Origin: Actinoplanes derwentensis
GTDB taxonomy: Bacteria; Actinomycetota; Actinomycetes; Mycobacteriales; Micromonosporaceae
Length of the DNA: 64,000 nt
NCBI RefSeq assembly: GCF_900104725.1
Contig: NZ_LT629758.1
Coordinates: forward strand, 1,240,001 to 1,304,000
Direction: 5' to 3'
The translations under genes were made by a program, and so were the position numbers. Positions within the stretch are counted from its first letter, which is position 1; every line of letters begins with the position of its first letter. The notes under the pieces are model-generated. The model was not told where the DNA came from, did no database searches, and saw nothing but the letters and a program-made list of their open reading frames with translations. Positions 1-7,358 of the stretch are shown piece after piece.

Positions 1-144
1 CAGGTCATCCGCAGTCACCTCGGCGGGCAGCCCGTTGCGCTGGAGCCAATCGGCCAGTTCAGCCGTGGTCGTCAGCCCGTCCCGAACGCGGCCACGCACC
101 GCATGAAGGGTGTTGGCGAACTCGATCGGCAGAGGCTCGGGCAT
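1..144 (-). CDS. CGNR zinc-finger (ABATE domain) transcriptional regulator, N-terminus only
   Basis: Only the first 48 residues lie in the window; the gene runs off the left edge. The start ATG is at 144 on the minus strand. The protein opens MPEPLPIEFANTLH, and the PxxFANT element followed by a helical stretch is typical of the ABATE domain that precedes a C-terminal CGNR zinc finger in a family of putative transcriptional regulators. The C-terminal CGNR motif itself is outside the window, so the call rests on the N-terminus. The gene is divergent from the VOC protein at 232, and the start codon lies inside the first of two direct repeats, so autoregulation is plausible. Confidence 0.6.
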   Translation of the reverse strand, partial: MPEPLPIEFANTLHAVRGRVRDGLTTTAELADWLQRNGLPAEVTADDL

Positions 145-231
145 CTTCTAACGGTACAACGGGCTTGACAGTGTTAGAAAGTCGAGGCATCTTCTAATGG
201 TCAGAGAAGCCTTCAGTCGTTAGGAAGTCGT
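140..231. promoter_or_regulatory. Duplicated operator-like repeat between the CGNR and VOC genes
   Basis: Two imperfect direct repeats of about 46 bases lie head to tail (about 140-185 and 186-231). Each begins GGCATCTTCTAA and ends with GTTAGRAAGTCG. Within each, CTTCTAA (145-151, 191-197) and GTTAGRAAG (173-181, 219-227) form inverted half-sites with the same 28-base offset. A TTGACA that could be a -35 box lies at 165-170. The arrangement suggests two dimer-binding operators for the adjacent regulator; the binding protein is inferred. Confidence 0.55.
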
Positions 232-666
232 ATGACCGTCACCGTTGGCCACGTCGGCCTCAACGTCACCGATCTGGCCCGCTCGACCGCCTTCTACCAG
301 CGGCTGTTCGGGTTCGAGGTGCTCGGCGGCGACGGTCGCTACACGTTCCTGGGGCTCGACGGCACCCTGATGGTCACGCTGTGGCAGCAGAGCAGCGGGG
401 CGTTCCCCACCGACCGGCCCGGCCTGCACCACCTGGCGTTCCAGGTACCCGGCGTGGAAGACCTCCGCCACGCCGAGTCAGTGTTGCGGGAACTGGGCGT
501 CGATCCGCTGCACGACGGAATCGTGCCGCACGGTGAGGGCACGGCCTCCGGCGGTCTGTTCTTCACCGACCCGGACGGCATCCGCCTGGAGATCTACACC
601 CCGGCGATCGACGGAGTAACCGCCACCGCACCCACGCCCGACGCGCCGACCTGCGGATTCTTCTAG
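232..666 (+). CDS. VOC-family (glyoxalase/bleomycin resistance/dioxygenase fold) protein
   Basis: A 144-residue protein with the two beta-alpha-beta-beta-beta modules of the vicinal oxygen chelate fold. The start reads VGHVGLNVTDLARSTAFYQR, with a probable metal-ligand His at residue 7. The second module has LHHLAFQV, and near the end FFTDPDGIRLEIYTP carries the canonical Glu ligand. The substrate cannot be read from the sequence; fosfomycin or toxin resistance, a lyase and a dioxygenase are all possible in this family. It is divergent from the CGNR regulator gene and sits immediately downstream of the duplicated operator, so that regulator probably controls it. Confidence 0.85.
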   Translation: MTVTVGHVGLNVTDLARSTAFYQRLFGFEVLGGDGRYTFLGLDGTLMVTLWQQSSGAFPTDRPGLHHLAFQVPGVEDLRHAESVLRELGVDPLHDGIVPHGEGTASGGLFFTDPDGIRLEIYTPAIDGVTATAPTPDAPTCGFF

Positions 667-693
667 CATTCGAGACGTTTAGCGCTCCGGGAA

Positions 694-736
694 GTGTGGT
701 GACTCCGGGTGCGAATCGAACCCGGACTCACCACAC
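694..736. repeat. 43-nt hairpin repeat, copy 1 (loop GCGAATCGA)
   Basis: Imperfect palindrome. The outer 9-bp stem GTGTGGTGA/TCACCACAC is followed by one mismatch, then an inner 7-bp stem TCCGGGT/ACCCGGA, closing on the 9-base loop GCGAATCGA. A second copy of exactly 43 bases is at 34901-34943 with compensatory changes in the stem. On the minus strand the loop region reads GGGTTCGATTCGCACCC, which recalls a tRNA T-arm, but the cloverleaf partners are absent. Confidence 0.7.
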
Positions 737-809
737 CGGAATAGCACTCGCGCCCGGACCGCAAAAGCTCTCTCGCGCGGGCGCAGCCATGTTCGACGAC
801 AGGGGGATC

Positions 810-1736
810 ATGTTCCATCCGGGAGAACACGCGCTTCAGGAACGAGCCGGAGTGCACCGGCCGGGGTGGGGATCGGCCGGTGCCGGGTCGGAGATCCCGC
901 CGGTCGCCGCCGAGTTCCTGGCCCAGCAGCGGCTCGTGGTGATCGCTGCCGCCGATGACACCGGGGCGGTCTGGGCCACCGCGCTCAGCGGGCCACCCGG
1001 TTTCACCCGAGCCCGTGACGAACACACGGTGATCGTCGACCGGCTGCCCGGTCCTCCGCTGGAGGGCTGCTTCGACGCCGAGAACGAACGCGACATCGGC
1101 ATGATCGTGATAGAGCCCGCCCGTCGCCGCCGAATGCGCATCAACGGCAGGGCTCATGTTGACGGTGCCGGTGTTGATGCTGGGCGGCTGGTCGTCAATA
1201 CGAGACAGGTGTATGCCAACTGTCCCAAGTACATTCAGACTCGTACTCCAGCGGCGGTTGATCTTGATGTTGTCGGCGGGGTCACCGGGAGTGGGACGCT
1301 CTCCGACGACCAGCAGCGATGGGTCGACGCCGCCGATACGTTCTTCATCGGTACGCGGGCCGGGGACCTCGGGACCGACGCCTCCCACCGTGGCGGCAAC
1401 CCGGGGTTCACGGTTGCCTCGGCGGGACGGATCACCTGGCCGGAGTATGCCGGCAACGGAATGTTCATGACACTCGGGAACCTGCTGCTGGAACCTCGCT
1501 GTGGCCTGCTGTTCCTGGACTGGGCCGGCGGCCGGGCCCTGCACGTGACCGGTCGAGCCCATATCGACGAATCTCCGTCCCGGGCCGCGGCCGTCCCCGG
1601 TGCTGAACGTCTCGTCGACCTGATGATCGACCGTGTGGTCGAGGTGGAAGGGGGCCTTCCGCAGTCCTGGGACTTCGGCGACTACTTCCGTCACAACCCA
1701 CCGGTCACTCCGTCCGGGTGGACGGCTACCCCCTGA
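810..1736 (+). CDS. Pyridoxamine 5'-phosphate oxidase-like FMN-binding split-barrel protein
   Basis: About 308 residues from the ATG at 810, chosen because AGGGGG at 801-806 is the only purine-rich ribosome site; an in-frame ATG at 789 lacks one. The sequence has two split-barrel halves. The first holds FLAQQRLVVIAAADDTGAVWATALSG. The second holds ADTFFIGTRAGDLGTDASHRGGNPGF and YAGNGMFMTLGNLLLEPRCGLLFLDW. This arrangement is typical of long PPOX-like proteins of unknown reductase or oxidase activity, probably flavin-dependent. The 3' end overlaps the convergent kinase gene by 46 bases. Confidence 0.75.
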   Translation: MFHPGEHALQERAGVHRPGWGSAGAGSEIPPVAAEFLAQQRLVVIAAADDTGAVWATALSGPPGFTRARDEHTVIVDRLPGPPLEGCFDAENERDIGMIVIEPARRRRMRINGRAHVDGAGVDAGRLVVNTRQVYANCPKYIQTRTPAAVDLDVVGGVTGSGTLSDDQQRWVDAADTFFIGTRAGDLGTDASHRGGNPGFTVASAGRITWPEYAGNGMFMTLGNLLLEPRCGLLFLDWAGGRALHVTGRAHIDESPSRAAAVPGAERLVDLMIDRVVEVEGGLPQSWDFGDYFRHNPPVTPSGWTATP

Positions 1737-2779
1737 GCCGACCCGGCGATCGGCTGGCTCGGGCACGGCGGTCCGCCGGCCTCGGCGGTATCGAACAGCG
1801 CCATCACCTCCTGGAGGCGGGCGCGGGCCCAGTCGTACGACCCGGTGTCGGTGTGGGCTCGGTAGACGGTTTCGATGACCATGATGAGGACCAGGTAGAG
1901 GGTGTAGAGCTTGCGGCGGGACCGGCCGCCGGGGGTGAACTCATGGGAGGCGTCGGGGTGACCGTAACCGCGGATGAAAGCGGTGGCGTCGCCGAACGCC
2001 GGTAGGTCGACGGGGGTGAAGCCGACTTCGATCAGTGGATCGCCGTAGAAGGCGCGCTCGTGGTCGACGATGCCGGCGATCGCGCCGTCACGGACCATCA
2101 CGTTGCCGTCCCACAGGTCCCATTCGACGAATCGTGGCTCGGTGACCTCGTCGAGGCAGTCGGCGTGGCGGTCGACGAGCGCGCGGATCAGGGCGTAGTC
2201 GTAGCCGAGGTCGACCTTCCGGCGTTCGCCGTCGCTCAGCACCGCATCGATCATGCGGGTGAAGCAGGCCCGCCAGCTGGGGTCGCCGGGGCCGGACAGG
2301 GGGCCGAACGCCGTACCGCGAATGGTGTTGATCTGGCGGTTGGCTCTGCCGACGGCCTCGCTGTACGCGTCCAGGTCGGCTTTCGGCAGGTCCGGTTTGA
2401 TGACGGCCAGGTTGTCCGCGTCGATGTACGGCATGAAGAAGTAGGCGGCGTCGCACAGTTCGCGGCTGTCGTCGGCGTGGTCCACGGCGGGGACCGGCAC
2501 GTCGGTGTGCCGGCGCACCAGTTCCAGGGCCGCCAGCTCGGTGTCCATCGCGCCGCGCTCGTAGGTCATCACCTCGACGTGCGCCGGCGGTGCGATCTTG
2601 AGGACGACCCGGCGGCCGTCCCGCAGCCGGATCAGGTAGGCGACGTTGAACCAGCCGTGCCCCAGTTCGGTGACCCAGTCCTGGTCGGACGGGCCGGGGA
2701 CCTGATCGGGGCCGTACGCGCGGGCGACCATCGCACGCAACGTCTGAAGCGACTGGCGGTTCTTGGTGATGCTCTCCAT
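1691..2779 (-). CDS. Aminoglycoside phosphotransferase (APH)-family kinase
   Basis: A 362-residue protein starting MESITKNRQSLQTLRAMVARAYG. It has the kinase-like APH fold: a nucleotide loop HGWFNVAYLIRL with the ATP lysine in VVLKIAPP, the catalytic loop FVEWDLWDGNVMV, and the metal segment GIVDHERAFYGDP. In the catalytic loop the usual H-x-D start is replaced by W-D, though the Asp and Asn remain. APH relatives phosphorylate antibiotics, choline, homoserine or other small hydroxy compounds, so the substrate is open. The open frame continues upstream into the neighbouring EAL remnant, but homology begins at this Met. The last 46 bases overlap the convergent PPOX-like gene. Confidence 0.8.
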   Translation of the reverse strand: MESITKNRQSLQTLRAMVARAYGPDQVPGPSDQDWVTELGHGWFNVAYLIRLRDGRRVVLKIAPPAHVEVMTYERGAMDTELAALELVRRHTDVPVPAVDHADDSRELCDAAYFFMPYIDADNLAVIKPDLPKADLDAYSEAVGRANRQINTIRGTAFGPLSGPGDPSWRACFTRMIDAVLSDGERRKVDLGYDYALIRALVDRHADCLDEVTEPRFVEWDLWDGNVMVRDGAIAGIVDHERAFYGDPLIEVGFTPVDLPAFGDATAFIRGYGHPDASHEFTPGGRSRRKLYTLYLVLIMVIETVYRAHTDTGSYDWARARLQEVMALFDTAEAGGPPCPSQPIAGSAQGVAVHPDGVTGGL

Positions 2780-2790
2780 GGGGGCCGAGG

Positions 2791-3253
2791 CTAGGCGATG
2801 AAGGCCGGCCGCTGATCCTCGCGCAGCATGTCGGTGATCGTTTCGGGAAGTAGCGGGCGGGCGAAGTGGAAGCCCTGTACGAGGCGGTAGCCCAGCTCGT
2901 ACAACCGCTGGGCCTGCTCTTCGGCCTCGACGCCCTCGGCGACCATGCGCAAGCCCAGCGTGTCGGCGATGCCGGTGAGCGCGACCGCGATGGCCCCCTG
3001 GTGAGGGGTGCCGTTGAGGCCGTGGACGAAGCTCTTGTCCCGTCATCGCGAACCCGGTCCGGCGCCAGAACAGGCGCAGATCCCCGGCGGCGCTCGCGGC
3101 TGCCCGCAGGAACGCGACAGCGGCCAGCCCCGGCCCGGCCCGCCCCGGGATCCACACCAACGGGTTCGGGAGGCCGACTCGGGTGCCGAGCAGGATCAGG
3201 AGCACCTGGGCTACGGCCAGTAGCAGTGTCAGCGGGACGAGTGCCCTGCTCAA
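2791..3253 (-). pseudogene. Remnant of a membrane-anchored EAL-domain (c-di-GMP phosphodiesterase) protein
   Basis: Two pieces of one protein lie in different frames. From 3253 the start MSRALVPLTLLLAVAQVLLILLG looks like a membrane-anchor N-terminus and runs to about 3040. A different frame then gives the C-terminal part of an EAL domain: DKSFVHGL, the signature RMVAEGVEAEEQAQRL, and QGFHFARPLLPE, ending at the stop at 2791. The middle, including any GGDEF domain and the EAL motif itself, is missing. The simplest reading is an internal deletion joining codon ~70 to the last ~80 codons out of frame. It is not expected to be functional. Confidence 0.75.
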
Positions 3254-3324
3254 CCCCGCCTCCCTTTAATTCCGGTACGTCCAGAAATCGGCACCGCACC
3301 CGCTGAGCTGAGGACACAGCCCGA

Positions 3325-3969
3325 GTGGCGCTCTTGCCCGGTTCTGGAATGATCGTGCGGGTGACCTCGCGCCGCCCCGTACCTTTCATCGCCGGGGCCG
3401 TCGTGACCGTCGCCCTGGTCGCCGCAGCCGTGCTCGTCATGCTGCCGTCCCGGGAACCGGGCCCGCGCCCCGCCTTCCAACTGCCGGTGGCCTGCGACGA
3501 GACCTGGATCCTCACCACCTATCCGGGCCACGACAACTTCGACATCGACTTCTTCCCGGCCAAGGGCAAGACGTGGGGCCGCCCGATCCTGGCGTCCTAC
3601 GCCGGCGAGGTGGTCGAGGCCGGCGTCAACGGCACGCTCGGCGAGCGCACCCCCGACAACCCCGACGGACCTTTCGGTACGGGCGCCGGGTACTGGGTGA
3701 AGATCGACCACGGCGGCCTCTGGACCACCCAGTACCTGCACATGCTCGAACCGCCGATGGTCAGCGAGGGACAGCAGGTCCAGCAGGGGCAGCAACTCGG
3801 CAAGATCGGCAGCACCGGCAAGTCGGGTGCGCCACACCTGCACTACGAGCAGCGTGCCGCCGGGGCGAAGATGGAGGCCTACTTCGCGGGTCTGCCGTCC
3901 GGGATCACCACCGACGACCGCGAATATTCGGTACGCCGGACCAGCGCCAACTGTGTCCCGGCCGACTGA
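3325..3969 (+). CDS. M23-type (LytM) peptidoglycan metalloendopeptidase, membrane anchored
   Basis: About 214 residues from GTG 3325; ATG 3349 and GTG 3361 are alternative starts and no ribosome site decides between them. A signal anchor, PFIAGAVVTVALVAAAVLVML, precedes the domain. The LytM zinc site is recognisable as GHDNFDIDF in the first strand and PHLHYEQ (HxH) near the end, with the usual glycine-rich GSTGKSGAPHLHYE approach. It probably cuts peptide cross-links outside the membrane, or serves as an amidase activator if degenerate. Monocistronic. Confidence 0.8.
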   Translation: MALLPGSGMIVRVTSRRPVPFIAGAVVTVALVAAAVLVMLPSREPGPRPAFQLPVACDETWILTTYPGHDNFDIDFFPAKGKTWGRPILASYAGEVVEAGVNGTLGERTPDNPDGPFGTGAGYWVKIDHGGLWTTQYLHMLEPPMVSEGQQVQQGQQLGKIGSTGKSGAPHLHYEQRAAGAKMEAYFAGLPSGITTDDREYSVRRTSANCVPAD

Positions 3970-3992
3970 ACCGTGTCCCGTCGGCTGAACCG

Positions 3993-5321
3993 TCACTCGC
4001 CGGTCAGCAGATCCGCCCGCGGTGGTGTCCACGGAGCCGGCAGGCGCGGGCACTCGTCCCGGCCCGGACCGGCTTCGACCTCGGCCATGCCCAGCCCCGG
4101 CTCATGGTCGTAACGCAGGTCGCCGACGATCCAGCCGTCGCCCTTCGGTATCGCCCACGGTGCTCTGGCGAACTGCAGCAGCGCGCCGACGGCACAGTAT
4201 TCGCTCGACAGGGTCGCGAGCAGGCCCGCCGGGATCGCTAGCTCGCCGGCCCACCGGATCTCGTCGTCGGACGGCTGCGCTACCGGGGTGAGCTGGGCGG
4301 TCGTGTTCGCCGCGGTGCCTGTCGCCGCTTCCGCCCCAGTGCCCGCCTCCGTGTTCGTGCCCGCTTCCGCCCCGGTGCCCGGCTCTGTGTTCGTACCCGT
4401 CGACGGGTACAGCTCGGCGCAACGGGCGGCCGGGATCCAGCCCGGTGCCAGCGAGTGGAAGGCCCGGCGTACGGCATAAGTGTCTGTTGATCGCTGCACG
4501 GCCAGTACCTCACGGCACACCGGGTCGGCCGGCATCGGCGTCAACACCACGTCGAGCGTGCTGAACCCCGGGAAACGGTCCGCCAGCAGCGCCTCGATCC
4601 GGCTCTCCGCGGTGCGCGAGGTGATCACGAACGTCGCCGTCAGCGCCAGCCAGGTGGCGATTCCGCCGGCCAGCGCGACCTTCGCCGGGGCGAAGCGGCT
4701 GAGCGCGGCCAGACCGGCGGTGAGCAGGGTCAGCAAACCCGCAAGAGTTGCTGGTACGAATCCAGAGAACCAACTCAACACGACACCTGCAGTCAACACG
4801 AGCCCGATCAACACTCGCGCGGTCCGGCCCGGCAGCACGAACAGCAGAGCCGCCGAACAGGCCCAGAGCAGCGGCTCCACGATGAAGACGGCGTCACCGT
4901 AGAACCAGCTGTCGTCCAACGGCCAGAACGGGTGCACGCCGTAACTGTTGGTGAAGTCGAGCCCGATGTGCAGCAGCGGCGCCAGAACCGACACCCCCGC
5001 GAGGAACCCGACGTCAGCCGCCGCCGGTTTGACCTTGCGACGCAGCCACCACAGCCACACCGCCCCGAACAACAGCAGCGACAGCCCGAGCGCGCCGACG
5101 ACGGTGTGCGTGTGCCCGCGATGATGCAGCAGATAGTCCAGGGTGGTGCCGGCCCAGCCGGTGTAGATGACATCGGCGTCCGGCAGATTCCCGCCGACCG
5201 CCATCACGGTGATCGCCATACCCCGCCGAGCCCGGTCACTGAGCACCACCGACGGCGGCAGCGTCCGATGAACCGCCTCACCCACCAGAACACTGATCAA
5301 CGTATGCGTCAGATTGTCCAT
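3993..5321 (-). CDS. YdjM-type membrane metal-dependent hydrolase
   Basis: A 442-residue membrane protein opening MDNLTHTLISVLVGEAVHRTL, the typical start of the YdjM/LexA-binding inner-membrane hydrolase family. Conserved histidine/aspartate motifs are GGNLPDADVI, HHRGHTHTVVG and HIGLDFTNSYG. Several membrane segments follow to about residue 235, then a soluble C-terminal domain. A low-complexity linker around residues 320-350 contains two 12-residue units of GTNTExGTGAEA type (DNA about 4310-4400), the kind of repeat that changes length easily. Substrate unknown. Confidence 0.8.
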   Translation of the reverse strand: MDNLTHTLISVLVGEAVHRTLPPSVVLSDRARRGMAITVMAVGGNLPDADVIYTGWAGTTLDYLLHHRGHTHTVVGALGLSLLLFGAVWLWWLRRKVKPAAADVGFLAGVSVLAPLLHIGLDFTNSYGVHPFWPLDDSWFYGDAVFIVEPLLWACSAALLFVLPGRTARVLIGLVLTAGVVLSWFSGFVPATLAGLLTLLTAGLAALSRFAPAKVALAGGIATWLALTATFVITSRTAESRIEALLADRFPGFSTLDVVLTPMPADPVCREVLAVQRSTDTYAVRRAFHSLAPGWIPAARCAELYPSTGTNTEPGTGAEAGTNTEAGTGAEAATGTAANTTAQLTPVAQPSDDEIRWAGELAIPAGLLATLSSEYCAVGALLQFARAPWAIPKGDGWIVGDLRYDHEPGLGMAEVEAGPGRDECPRLPAPWTPPRADLLTGE

Positions 5322-5633
5322 GCTGATCGTTCCCGGTCTGTGAGAGCAGCGTCGTGATGAATCCTCGCATCCTCGCAGGGTGCGTTCGTTTTGGAGTGAG
5401 CTGCGCCTCGGCGATCGTGGCGGCTATTTCGCCGTCTCCGCTGGCTATGTCCGCAAGCCGCTGCGCGTGGGGCTACCCAGGCTGCGTCGGTCGGCGTCCA
5501 ACCCTGTAGCCGCTGGCCAGGGCCTTATCGGTGATCCGCCTCCGAAACGAACGCACCCCGCCGGGGCTGACGAGTCCTGACCCCCTGGGCTTGTGACTCG
5601 GTCACGAGTTCGGTCTGCGGCACTCGCAGGATT
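5322..5633. other. Gene-free stretch holding the MITE-like element
   Basis: This 312-base gap between the YdjM-type hydrolase and the aldo-keto reductase contains the MITE-like element at 5378-5558 and no convincing gene. A short inverted repeat, GACTCGGTCACGAGTTCG around 5595-5612, lies to its right. Confidence 0.5.
5378..5558. mobile_element. MITE-like non-autonomous element with ISKra4-type terminal repeats
   Basis: A 181-bp segment bounded by inverted repeats: GGGTGCGTTCGTTTTGGAG at 5378-5396, and its complement CTCCGAAACGAACGCACCC at 5540-5558 (one difference). There is no coding capacity. The outer bases match the ends of the insertion sequence at 8420-10620; the left end continues into GTGAGCT exactly as the right end of that IS does. 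I see no clear target duplication. It is best explained as an internally deleted relative mobilised in trans by the IS transposase. Confidence 0.75.
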
Positions 5634-6668
5634 TCAGCGCACCGGAACCGGCGGGGTTTCCAGCAGGGTGCGGTCACCGTCGGCGCCGTGGCTGAGGGCT
5701 GCGGCGACGTCCTCGTGAGGGGTGCCCAGCCGGACCGCGCTGACCTCGTCCAGCAGCCGGTAGTGCTTGTCGTCGAGGTCGAGGTGCAGCGACTGCAGGT
5801 ACTCCTGCAGCTGGGCGAGGGTGCGCGGGCCGGCGATCGGGACCAGCGCCGTGGCGGCCCGCGCGGCCCGGCGACGTAGCCACGTCAGGGAGACCTGGAC
5901 CGCGCTGACACCGAGCTCATCGGCGATCGCCAACACGGCGTCGACGATCGCGGTGCGCTGCGCTGTGCCCTCGATCGCGTCGCCGCGGGCGTTCAGCCGG
6001 CCCTGCTCGCCTTGGCGGTACTTGCCGGTGAGCAGTCCCCCGGCCAGCGGCGAGTACAGCATCACGCCCAGCCCGTGCGCCTGCGCCATCGGCAGCAACT
6101 CCCGCTCGGCCGAGCGTTCGGCAAGGCTGTACTCGGTCTGGATGCCGACCAGCGGGGCCAGGCCGCGCAGGTCGGCCCGGACGGCAGCGCCGGCGACCCG
6201 CCAGGCCGGGAAGTTGGACAGGCCCCCGTGCCGGATCTTGCCAGCGCGGATCAGGTCGTCGAACCCGGCCAGGATCTCCTCGATCGGCGTGACCCCGTCC
6301 GGGAAGTGCGGCATGAAGACGTCGACATAGTCGGTGTTCAACCGGCGCAGGCTCGCATCGAGGGACCGGACCATGATCTTGCGACTGTTGCCGGTCGTGC
6401 CGGGGCGGGGCTCGGGCTGCCGTGTCCCGCTGTACTTGGTGATTACCACGAAGTCGTCACGTTGGCGCCCGAGCAGCCCGCCGAGCACAGTCTCGGCCTG
6501 GCCGTCCTGGTAGATGTCGGACGTGTCGAACGTGGTGCCGCCGGCCGCGACGAAGGTCTCGAAGATCTGCCGAGCGGCCCCGGCGTTCGCCGTGCTGAAG
6601 GCGGCCGTGCCGAGCGCGTACTCCGACACGCGCAGTCCGGTCAGTCGGCCGAAGGTCTGGTAGCGCAT
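5634..6668 (-). CDS. Aldo/keto reductase
   Basis: A 344-residue NADPH-dependent TIM-barrel oxidoreductase starting MRYQTFGRLTGLRVSEYALG. The catalytic tetrad is visible: Asp in TTFDTSDIYQDG, Tyr in the same segment, Lys in VVITKYSG, and His in VFMPHFPDG. The C-terminal cofactor region includes LVPIAGPRTLAQLQE. It is divergent from the TetR-family gene at 6731, with an operator palindrome in the 62-base gap, so it is very likely the repressor's target. The natural carbonyl substrate is not evident. Confidence 0.9.
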   Translation of the reverse strand: MRYQTFGRLTGLRVSEYALGTAAFSTANAGAARQIFETFVAAGGTTFDTSDIYQDGQAETVLGGLLGRQRDDFVVITKYSGTRQPEPRPGTTGNSRKIMVRSLDASLRRLNTDYVDVFMPHFPDGVTPIEEILAGFDDLIRAGKIRHGGLSNFPAWRVAGAAVRADLRGLAPLVGIQTEYSLAERSAERELLPMAQAHGLGVMLYSPLAGGLLTGKYRQGEQGRLNARGDAIEGTAQRTAIVDAVLAIADELGVSAVQVSLTWLRRRAARAATALVPIAGPRTLAQLQEYLQSLHLDLDDKHYRLLDEVSAVRLGTPHEDVAAALSHGADGDRTLLETPPVPVR

Positions 6669-6709
6669 GGCGACTCCTGAAGATCGGGTAGGCTCCGACA
6701 GTAGCAGAT

Positions 6710-6730
6710 AAAAAGAGAGGTCACTCTTTT
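6710..6730. promoter_or_regulatory. TetR operator, site 1
   Basis: A palindrome built from AAAAGAG and GTCACTCTTTT, whose right arm is the exact complement of AAAAGAGTG. It ends on the base before the ATG of the TetR gene at 6731. A repressor bound here would cover the start of that gene and the promoter of the divergent aldo/keto reductase. Because the site abuts the start codon with no ribosome site, the TetR mRNA may be leaderless. Confidence 0.7.
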
Positions 6731-7267
6731 ATGCCCAGGGTCAGCCAGGCTCACCTCGACGCCCGCCGCCAGCAAATCGTGGACGCGGCCCGGTCCCGAT
6801 TCGCCAGCCACGGCTTCGCCCACACGTCGATGACCGACATCATCGCCGAGTCCGGGCTCTCCAACGGCGCCATCTACCGGTACTTCACCAGCAAGGACGA
6901 GATCGTCGTCGCCGTCTGCGAGCAGGGCACCGACGCGCTGCCCAAGGCGCTCACCGCCGAGGCCGTGACGGGGCTCCTCGAGCATGTGCGCAGCCGGGCG
7001 CGGGACAGCAACCACGCCCGGCTGGTCGCGCAGATCTACGCCGAGGCAGCGGTGTCACCGCAGCTGGCAGCGGTGGTGCAGCGACAACTCGCCGCGATGC
7101 GCGCCGCGATAGCCGAGCTGGTGCCCGATCCCCGGCGCCCGCAGGCGGGAGAGATCGCCGAGGCATTCGTGGCCCTCTGTGCCGCCTACAGCCAGCAGCT
7201 GGCGATCCGCGGGGACGTGGACCCGGCACCGTTCGCCACAGCACTGATGGCAATCATCAGGGGCTGA
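6731..7267 (+). CDS. TetR-family transcriptional regulator
   Basis: A 178-residue protein with a classical N-terminal helix-turn-helix: RRQQIVDAARSRFASHGFAH, then TSMTDIIAESGLSNGAIYRYF at about residues 35-55. The C-terminal ligand domain is helical and poorly conserved. The start at 6731 is directly preceded by an operator palindrome, and a second operator-like site lies downstream before the VOC gene, so it probably represses itself, the divergent aldo/keto reductase and the downstream VOC gene. The inducer is unknown; an aldehyde or reactive carbonyl would fit the targets. Confidence 0.9.
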   Translation: MPRVSQAHLDARRQQIVDAARSRFASHGFAHTSMTDIIAESGLSNGAIYRYFTSKDEIVVAVCEQGTDALPKALTAEAVTGLLEHVRSRARDSNHARLVAQIYAEAAVSPQLAAVVQRQLAAMRAAIAELVPDPRRPQAGEIAEAFVALCAAYSQQLAIRGDVDPAPFATALMAIIRG

Positions 7268-7287
7268 GCGGGCGCGCTCCCCGTCGT

Positions 7288-7310
7288 AAAAAAGAGTGTT
7301 CTTTCATTTT
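7288..7310. promoter_or_regulatory. TetR operator, site 2
   Basis: AAAAGAGTG followed by TTCTTTCATTTT. The left arm is the exact half-site seen in site 1 at 6710-6730 and the right arm is degenerate. It lies 49 bases before the VOC gene start, placing that gene in the presumed TetR regulon. Confidence 0.55.
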
Positions 7311-7358
7311 GGTGTTAGTGTCGATCACCGTTGGCCCGGACGATCCCTTGGAGGACCC

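Noticed and set aside
698..745. Possible tRNA gene on the minus strand (GGTTCGATTC-like T-arm)
   Set aside because: No D-arm or anticodon arm can be folded and the 5-bp T stem does not pair around a 7-base loop; the element is a simple hairpin.
4310..4400. CRISPR-like or functional DNA repeat
   Set aside because: The repetition encodes a 12-residue Gly/Thr/Glu/Ala linker repeat inside the YdjM-type protein and has no spacer structure.
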